Positions 56,884 to 64,000 of a stretch of 64,000 nucleotides of DNA are shown here, piece by piece. The number at the start of each line of letters is the position of its first letter. The first letter of the stretch is position 1. A program made the translations under genes and the position numbers. Under the pieces are notes generated by a model that saw only the letters and a program-made list of their open reading frames with translations, made no database searches and was not told the DNA's origin. The stretch lies in assembly GCA_023548195.1 (NCBI GenBank), contig JAJHZJ010000009.1, positions 7,457,953 through 7,521,952 on the forward strand. The letters run 5' to 3'. Source of the DNA: Bettongia penicillata ogilbyi (lineage: Eukaryota; Chordata; Mammalia; Diprotodontia; Potoroidae).

Positions 56884-57205
56884 GGGGCAGCTAGGTGGTA
56901 CAGTGGATAGAGCACCAGTGTAGGAGTCAGGAGGACCTGAGTTCAAGTCTCACCTCAGACACTTGACACTCACTAACTGTAGTACTTTTGGTAAGTCACT
57001 TGACCCCAATTGCCTCATCCTGGGTCATCTCCAGTCATCCTGATGAATATCTGGTCACTGGATTCAGATAGCTCTGGAGGAGAAGTGAGGCTGGTGACCT
57101 GCACAGCCCTCCCTCACTCAAAACAAAGTCAAGTGCAAGTCATGTCATTATTTTTCTGATGGTATGGTCTTCTTCGGCAACGAAGGACGAACATACACAG
57201 CACTC
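56884..57205 (+). repeat. Marsupial long-tail SINE, full length, + strand
   Basis: It starts 'ggggcagctaggtggtacag' and has 'cctcagacacttgacactca'. The tail ends 'cttcggcaacgaaggacgaa' and 'catacacagc'. It is the best-preserved copy of this type in the window. Confidence 0.92.
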
Positions 57206-57539
57206 TTTGCACCTCATCATAGCACCTCATGGCTTGTGATCATCATAGGAAAATATAATAGTCCCACAACTTGATTCTATCCATTTTATAGTCATATCTG
57301 AGAGAAATGAGGCCAATCTACATTTTCCATCTTTGATGTTACACATCTGCTTTGGAAGAATTGACATGGTAGTCCTTTGGGACCTAAAGGGTGAGGAAAA
57401 TGACTCCAGCTTGTATTTGGTTATTTACTATTTTCACATAATCAATAAATGCCATTATTATTCAATTTCTGGGTTATTTTCCATAGCTCATGTTGATATT
57501 CAGCAAGTTTGCTCAAACTTTTATTTGAATGTGTAATAG

Positions 57540-57735
57540 AGAGGTGCCTTGTTATAGTGAAAAGAGCACTGGATCTAGAGTAAAGAACCTGTGTCTAAAT
57601 TCTACTTCTGCTTATTACCTGTATGATTTTAGGCAAGTCATGTAATCTTTCTGGGCCTCAGTTTCCTCATTTGTACAATGAGGAGTTAGGATTAGTTGAC
57701 TTCTGTGGGCCTTTCTAGCTCAGGATCCTATGACA
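57540..57735 (+). repeat. MIR/Ther-type SINE, + strand
   Basis: 'gtgaaaagagcactggatct', 'gcctcagtttcctcatttgt' and 'gggcctttctagctcaggat' lie in order. Confidence 0.7.
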
Positions 57736-58810
57736 TGACCCAAAGTGTTAAGTTCCACAATTGTCTCTCCTAACCAAATAAATAGGGTCTTTGGACGGAG
57801 AAAGAGGGACTGGGAATTCCAGACACCTTTACTTTAAATAGGCATTTATACTCCAGAGCTGTAGATTTTATACCAACTCAATGATTATCTTTAAAGGCCT
57901 CTGTAATAGGAAGTGAAAAAACCCTACAGAGATGAAAAAGCTAGCTCCAACAACTTAAACCAAGAGCAGATGGGCCATTTTAATGCAGTGTTAGTGTAAG
58001 CTGTTCCATACTGTTTTTGATTTCCTATTACACTGAATGCTTGTTAGAGAGAGTCAACATTGTAAAAACATGCTGGACTTTTAACAGTGACTGGTGAACA
58101 CGTAATTTCAACTTTCCAGTAAAAGTGTTTAGTATCCGAAGAACATAAACATGTCCCCAAACAACGGAGAAATAACTTGGTTTTCCTCTATGATTATTTC
58201 CCATGTCACCTTTCTCCCACACAGAGCAGATTTCCCTCAACTTTATCCAGACCAAGTTAATTTCCTTCCACTCAACCTTGCCAGTGACTTGTTATATGGA
58301 GAGCTAATTCCTGAGTTGAACAAATTAATCATAAAATCTGATTAGGAAAAGGACAAGTTAAAGAAGTTTTTGAGTCTTTGGCCTTCAGACATTGGTTCAA
58401 TTTGAGTTAATCTCTTTCCAGCTTTGATTTGACAGTCTCCAGAATGAAAAAAACCCCAACACCACAACCTATGCCACACCTTTAGAAAAAGCACCGCTGA
58501 AGGTCACTTAGAACAGAAATGGCCCAACAGGTGTTTTGTCTTTTTTCTAAAGAGGAAATCTTTGCTAGAGTGGGAGGGAGGGACGGTGGAAGGAGTTACC
58601 AAGAGTCCTCTTCCCTTTTTATCCTCTCCCTTCTAAAAAACAAACCACTACCACAAAAAACCTGTAAACAAGGCAAATCAAAACTCAAGCAATCAAAAAA
58701 TTAAATAAAATGTATCCTAAGCCCAAACATGGTAATAGCAAGTAAATCACCTTCCTAGGATCTGCTCTGTGTGCATGCCTATAGGCATCTTGGTGGCCCA
58801 CCTTGGCCTT

Positions 58811-58855
58811 GGGAGAAAGTGTCTATTTGCAAATCAGATGCCATTTGGAAACTAG
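58811..58855 (+). repeat. Inverted repeat, left arm, with ATTTGCAAAT
   Basis: The first 24 bases (58811-58834) match the reverse complement of 59249-59272 at 23 of 24. The next 21 match at about 15. The arm contains the self-complementary ATTTGCAAAT. It lies in a repeat-poor stretch of intron 7. Confidence 0.85.
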
Positions 58856-59227
58856 ACACTGCTTCTTCCTGTCAGTTTCATGTTGGGTCTGTTTGTCTTT
58901 AAAAATATTTTGAAAAGATTCTCAACTTCTGCAAAAGTTTTGTATATCAGTGTTTGTTATTTTGTTTACCTTTCTATCAGGAAATTGGGGAAAGGCTTTG
59001 GACTGGGTGTTTGCTTTGCTTAAACAGATTTAATTGTTTTACTTTGGGGAATAGATGAGGGATAAAAGTGACAATATTGAGTGGTACAGTCTTTGGACTC
59101 ATCTTTTAGCTTTCTGTTGGCTCAGAGTTGCCTTGAGAATCATTGATATGCAAAACTGATATTAGGATCTGGAAATCTTTCCAAAATATTTATGAAAATA
59201 AACAAAATTGAGAGGAGACTGAAGGAA

Positions 59228-59272
59228 CTAGCTTGCAATTGGAGTCTTATTTGCAAATGGACACTTTCTCCC
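59228..59272 (-). repeat. Inverted repeat, right arm, with ATTTGCAAAT
   Basis: Partner of 58811-58855, about 370 bp away. It ends 'ggacactttctccc'. Confidence 0.85.
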
Positions 59273-60054
59273 AAAACAAGCCCAGGGTTGGTTTTCCCTG
59301 TTGAATCATGGTGTAGGGAAAAGCGTCTTTGCAGGCAAGCAGAAACAACTTTTGTACAAAATTAGGATTGTATGGATAAATAAACCTCCCAGAATTTCCA
59401 GTAACTCATCCAATGATACATAAACTTGCAAACTGGAGCTCTAGCTCAGATTTTTATGAACTGACATGCCATACCTTGCATGCCAACTGAACTGTAGTAA
59501 TGGTTCAACAGTAGTATCAGCACCCAGGCACCTAAAAGAAAAAAGAAAAGTTAATTCAAAAATATGTGAGCAATTATCTTTCCTCAGCACCTTTATCACT
59601 TCTCTACACAGTGAAGAAAAGTCAAAATGCCAAAGCTTTAGTAAGTATTTGAAAATCTTTCCAGTAGTTTATAGAATTTCTTCATCCCCCTCCCTCCGTG
59701 GCTCCTCTTTCTCCTTTTTTTTTTGTGCATGATACCTGTATTTACCCGTTCGCTTATCTTTGGAATGTTAAGTGTTATCTATGACTTCTCACTCACCTTC
59801 CACACCCAATCAGTTAAAAAGTACTAATAATTTCACCACCTCAGTATCTTTGGAATCATTTCTCTTCATAATGTTCCCATCTGTGGATAGGTATCACTTG
59901 CTAGTTTCTCTCTCCTCCATCCTTCTTTCACAATGATGGCAGATTTAATCATCTTTTGGTTGTAGAACTCTACTCAAAATATTCCAGTGGTTCCCTACTG
60001 CCTATCGTCAATAGACTGAGCTTTTTTTTTTTTTTTGCCTGTTTTCACATTCCA

Positions 60055-60890
60055 GGATTTAGCCTGGCACATAGTGGATATTTAATAAATGTTTATTGAT
60101 TCATTTTTTGACTGATTATCAAATAAAATTCAAACTCTTTGGCTTATTATTCAAGCCCACCCCATCCCAGGGTGCCCAGTTCTTCTACCACGCCCTTCTT
60201 AATACTCTGAGCTCCTGCCAAAATGAACCATCTTTGACACATATCCAGAACATGCCCAGCCCTTCCATTCATTTGCAGCTGGAATGCCTTTTCACAATTT
60301 CTCTTTTTTCCTACCTCTGCTTTTTGAAGTTGTATCTGTCCTTCAAGGTCTGATTCAAATGACACCTTCTCTGGGAAGTTTTTCTTGTGTTTCTGATCAG
60401 AAATGCTGTTCTTTATTCTTGCCTTAGATAGTATTTTGTTCCACTTTATCGTATTATTTTCTCTTCTGTATTGTTTTGACTACATATTTTTTGCATGTGG
60501 TTGTATGTCTATGGGTGTAGAAATAATAATAGTTTTGATATGGTACTTACTATGTTCCAGGCACTGTGCAAATTGCTTTATAATTATTATATTATTTTAT
60601 CCTCACAACAACCCTGAGAGGCAGGTGCTATTATTGTACTGCCATTTTACAAATAGGAAACTGAGACAAATAGAAATTAAGTGACTTGCCCAGAGTCACA
60701 CAGCTAGAAAGTGTCTGAAGCTGAATTTGAACTAAGATCTTCCTGACTCTAGGCACTCTACGCACTGGGCCACTTAACTTTCCTTGAAGGTAAAGACTGT
60801 ATCTTAATTATATTTTTATCCTCCCATTACTTAGCACAGGGCTTTAAACATGGAAGACATTCAATACATTTTTGATGAATGAATGACCTT
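60055..60890 (+). repeat. L2 LINE 3' region, + strand, split by a SINE
   Basis: It begins with an L2 end ('ggatatttaataaatgttta'), then 'ccttcaaggtctgattcaaa' and 'tgacaccttctctgggaagt'. After the SINE at 60530-60785 it resumes at 'gaaggtaaagactgtatctt' and finishes 'tttttgatgaatgaatgacc'. Confidence 0.7.
60530..60785 (-). repeat. CORE-SINE, - strand, inside L2
   Basis: 'ggtacttactatgttccagg', 'cctcacaacaaccctgagag', 'gacttgcccagagtcacaca' and the closing 'gcactgggccacttaacttt' show a full antisense copy. Confidence 0.8.
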
Positions 60891-61369
60891 TTTTACCCAT
60901 TCTGTTTTCTCCAAATCTCTTCTTTTCATTTTACTTCTTCCTTACTACATTCCATTTTTAAACTTTTTAAAACAAATGATATTGTTTTTTAAATGATGCT
61001 TAAAATTAGATTGGTTATTTATATGGTATATTTCATATAAAATAAAACTGTTTAAATTACTTATCAAGAAAATGCAATTAAGCAATTTTTCTTTCAATAG
61101 AGATTATGCAACAAGATATATACGGTATTATATATATATGGTATAATATATTGAATAGATATTCATGAAGTGTCTACTTTGTGCCAGGTGTTGTGAGAAG
61201 AGCTATACAAAGTTAAAAATTAACTTGTACTTCTTTAATATTGTTATCAAAAACATTATTTAGTTTCTACTGCCTCCACCCTTTTTGCAGTCTTCTCCCC
61301 TTTAGCCAGATCTATTCTGTCCCCAATAGTATTTTATACAATTACCTTCTTGAAAATGTGGTATGGATT

Positions 61370-61570
61370 TTACCTCTGTATGGTTGTTGTGACTGTGAGA
61401 GTACCATGACATCAAGATGATGACATGACTTACAGTTGACTTTGACTTGAGGGAGGAAGGGCTGTGCAAGGTCACCAACCTCACTTTCTCCTCCTGAGCC
61501 ATCTGGATCTAGTGGCCTGATATTCAGCAGGATGACTGGAGATGGCCCAGGATGCAATGGCAGACCCTGG
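61370..61570. repeat. Fragment of the SINE-tail repeat family
   Basis: 'gatgacatgacttacagttg', 'gggctgtgcaaggtcaccaa' and 'ctcctgagccatctggatct' are like the antisense tail of the 40626-40926 SINE, but no head follows. Confidence 0.6.
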
Positions 61571-61719
61571 CCTTTTCAGGCATTCTCACTAAGAGAGTGG
61601 CTAATCAAGTCTACTACTTCTCTCCATAGACTGCTATTGTGAAACCTTCAGTCTGGAGAGAGAAATCTATAACATGACAATTGGCACTAAACATCTCTGT
61701 GATAGGTAAATTTCACTAT

Positions 61720-61960
61720 AAATTTGTGCCAGTCACTGGGATGAATGCTGGTAATGCAAATATAAGCAATCAAGATGGTTTCTTCTCTCAATGAGCTTAT
61801 CTTCTAATGTGGGAAGACAATGTATTAAAACATGGTATGGAAAATGGCCAGAAAGTGATGTGGAGACCTAGTTCTGGACAAGACAAGGTCAAAATTCACC
61901 TAGAAGAGTCTAGAATTCCAGTGAAAAGTGAGCACCAAATCTCATTACAAAGGTGATAAT
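61720..61960 (-). repeat. L2 3' region, - strand
   Basis: 'gatgaatgctggtaatgcaa' and 'caatgagcttatcttctaat' are antisense L2. 61840-61930 ('atggccagaaagtgatgtgg', 'gacaaggtcaaaattcacct') resembles 42215-42300, so the two places share a longer element. A short L2 piece also lies at 61150-61220. Confidence 0.55.
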
Positions 61961-62574
61961 TAGCTGAAATTACTCTTTCAATTAGGGGTTAGTGAATGGG
62001 TTGGCAACACAGAGGACATTCCCACCATTGGGGAGGTTGCTCCAGGAAAGGAAAGTTGGGACTTGCTCTTGGAAAATGAGAAATAAACAGGGATCATGAT
62101 TGCCATAGAGAAGAAGTAAAGAAGCATGCTTTTGGAGACAAAAGTGCACTCCTATGCCCACCATATGAGTTCACATTCTGGTATGAATTGGCATTCATTC
62201 CATACTGGTTACAGCCTTTTTTTAATAATAGCAATAAAAAATGTGTTTCTTTTATCTAAGCCCCAGGCTCTTAATATTATATTGCAACATGTGTAAATTT
62301 ATCTTTTAAAGTGAACAAATCATCTTCCTCTAAACTGAAGTTAGCCCATCTGAGGGTTCAGTAGCTGAAACTCCCCACTTTAGCTCTCAAAACCTCCAGC
62401 CAATAGATAGGGCTAGACAGGGATATTTTGTAGTTCTCTGCTATGCTTACTACAGATTGCATAGACGATCAAAAGCAGACCCCTATATTTTTCCAGCAAA
62501 GACATCGAATGTAGAATTATAGAATTGTGCTTGCAGATATACAAAGGCGTATATGAAGCATTGTGGGGTCCTAG

Positions 62575-62810
62575 AAAGAACACTTGATCTAAATCTAGAA
62601 TTTGTGTGTTCTGGTTCCAGCTCTTTCATTTCATAGCTATAAGGACCTTGGGAGACTGACCTCTCCCCTCCACGTCAATATTCCTCAACCATAAAGAGGG
62701 AATAAAAATACTTAACTTTGCCTATTTCACAGGATTATTGTGAGGAACAAATGCGGTAATGTACATATACTTTATAAATCATAAAATGCTATAATGATAT
62801 CAGCTATTAG
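62575..62810 (+). repeat. CORE-SINE (MIR type), + strand
   Basis: 'gaacacttgatctaaatcta', 'ttcacaggattattgtgagg' and 'acatatactttataaatcat' follow MIR order. Confidence 0.6.
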
Positions 62811-63119
62811 TGTTACTAAGAATTAAGATAAAAGAGAACTAGGTAGAAGAAATGGGGGAAATAGGGAAGAATCTGCTTTTGCCACAAGGACTGGGAACTA
62901 GTTTCCTGTACACAAGTCATCTTGTAGCTCTCACCCTCATATTGCAATAACTGAAGCTGTTGTGAGTGTCCCCTGTCCTCCTTTTCCCATTCATATATGT
63001 TTTCTAGAGGATAAAAGTTTAAAATGAAAAGATTCAGAACATTTAAAAACATGTAGAGCAAAAAGAAACCAAAAGGAGTTCCAGTGATTCCAATTACAGA
63101 TTCACAAATTTTGAGTGGG

Positions 63120-63620
63120 AGATACCTCAAAGGCCATCTAGTTTAATTCATACCAAAAAAGAATCCCATCTACATAACATCATTGCCAAGCCAGCAGCCT
63201 CTGCTAGAAGACTTCCAATGAAGTAGAGTCCACTTTTCCCTGAAACATCCCATTCTATTCTTGGACAATCTAATTGTTAGGACAATTTTCCTTATGTCAA
63301 GTAGAAATTTGCCCTAGTTTTGCCATGTGGGGCCAAATAGAAGAAATCCACTCCCTTTTCCATATAATTGCCTTTCAGATACTTAAAATCAGTCATCCTG
63401 CTTCCACTATGTTTTTGCTATTCCAGGATAAACATCTTTAATTCCTTTGATTAATCCTTTTAAGCATTGGTCTCCAGCCCTCTCACCATCTGGTTAATGT
63501 TTCTGGATATGCTCCAGATTGTATATGTCCTTCCTAAATTATGATATACAGAAATGAAAACGGCACTCTTTGTGGAATCTCAAGGGCACAAGAGAACTAC
63601 CAGTCCATTCATTCTGGATC
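63120..63620 (-). repeat. L3/CR1 3' region, - strand
   Basis: 'gcagcctctgctagaagact', 'caattttccttatgtcaagt', 'gcctttcagatacttaaaat' and 'tctggatatgctccagattg' lie in the antisense L3 order. Confidence 0.72.
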
Positions 63621-63929
63621 GGTGTGCCAACTCAGAATAACACTATCCAGCACAGTCTTTTTGGCTACCATGTCACACCATTGACTCATGGATTCAGACT
63701 AAAAACTTCACTCTACGCTGAAGGGTTGCTTTGCTTTTTGGCTATTGCATTCCTCCCCTAGAGGTGTCCCAATACAGCCAGCCACATTCCATTCCATTCA
63801 GGTCAGCAGCCCCTTCTCCAAATGAATAAGGATACTGTGACACCGTAGATGTAGGAAACTCCCTGTACCATTGGAGGTTGGCACCTTCTTAGCAACTTAG
63901 AGGGTTACCTAAAGCACTGACTTCAGAGG

Positions 63930-64000
63930 GGTCACTAAACCACCATAAGGAACCCTGTGGGCTATGTATTGACATAGGAAACCATACATGTTTATACCTT
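63930..64000. mobile_element. Partial hAT-type element, cut by window end
   Basis: 'ggggtcactaaaccaccata', 'aaccctgtgggctatgtatt' and 'gacataggaaaccatacatg' match the opposite orientation of the element at 36948-37137. Confidence 0.5.

Larger units (their letters stand above)
1..64000 (+). other. ALDH1A2: ALDH1A2 (RALDH2) partial gene, exons 2-7 with introns
   Basis: Six coding blocks on the + strand translate to consecutive segments of retinaldehyde dehydrogenase 2. This cytosolic NAD-dependent enzyme oxidises all-trans-retinal to retinoic acid and is the main embryonic source of that signal. The blocks are 105, 141, 130, 62, 129 and 114 nt, all bounded by AG and GT, and they join without a frame break. 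The N-terminal text of exon 2 ([16 protein letters not shown]) and the segment [11 protein letters not shown] point to ALDH1A2 rather than ALDH1A1 or ALDH1A3, judged from memory of the family. About 39 N-terminal residues (exon 1) and everything after residue 266 are outside the window. That the window edges lie in introns 1 and 7 is inferred, because no GC-rich first exon and no exon-8-like sequence could be found. Confidence 0.93.
50594..64000 (+). other. ALDH1A2: Intron 7 of ALDH1A2 (5' part, over 13.4 kb)
   Basis: It holds L1, L2, L3 and SINE copies listed separately. 57735-60050 is nearly free of recognisable repeats, and 62000-62570 and 62810-63120 show nothing I can name. No sequence resembling exon 8 (VGKLIQEAA followed by VTLELGGKSP) was found. 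Confidence 0.85.

Noticed and set aside
50594..64000. Search for ALDH1A2 exon 8
   Set aside because: No sequence encoding VGKLIQEAA or the catalytic LELGGKSP segment was seen on the + strand.
1..64000. Endogenous retrovirus or LTR pair
   Set aside because: No long terminal repeats, primer binding site or gag/pol/env-like text was recognised. The only reverse-transcriptase-type remnants are L1 fragments.

Overview
The window looks like nuclear DNA of a marsupial. It is AT-rich, has no tightly packed ORFs, and holds short coding blocks with GT/AG splice sites separated by kilobases of interspersed repeats. The repeats are L2, L3/CR1, L1, hAT fragments, MIR/Ther-type CORE-SINEs, and many full copies of the tRNA-type SINE (MAR1/WALLSI/SINE1_Mdo group) that I know as typical of marsupials. 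I cannot name the species.

The only protein-coding gene I can support is ALDH1A2 (retinaldehyde dehydrogenase 2, RALDH2) on the + strand. Six consecutive internal coding exons, 2 to 7, lie at 28039-28143, 28596-28736, 32197-32326, 47487-47548, 50118-50246 and 50480-50593. They join in frame to 681 nt (227 codons), matching about residues 40-266 of the 518-residue vertebrate enzyme. This is most of the N-terminal NAD-binding part. Exon 1 (start codon, promoter) is not recognisable and should lie upstream. Exon 8 onward, with the catalytic Glu and Cys, should lie downstream. All other DNA is therefore probably intronic: over 28 kb of intron 1, introns of 452, 3460, 15160, 2569 and 233 bp, and over 13.4 kb of intron 7.

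Layout: 1-28038 is intron 1, repeat-dense except for a repeat-poor island at about 19.55-22.8 kb that holds my best candidate for a conserved regulatory element (19750-20560). 28039-32326 holds exons 2-4. 32327-47486 is intron 4, with several SINE stacks, a local direct duplication combined with an inverted repeat (41.7-44.2 kb), and a roughly 470-bp CTTT tract. 47487-50593 holds exons 5-7. 50594-64000 is intron 7, with a three-deep L2/SINE/L1 nest and a repeat-poor island (57.7-60 kb) that carries a 45-bp inverted repeat.

I found no RNA gene, CRISPR array, phage, operon or intact mobile element. No previously undescribed biological system is evident. What is worth a second look is possible intronic regulation of a retinoic-acid synthesis gene, and unusual repeat architecture. 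Repeat family names come from recognising sequence patterns without a database, and their boundaries are approximate (usually within 5-20 bp, more for L2 and L3).
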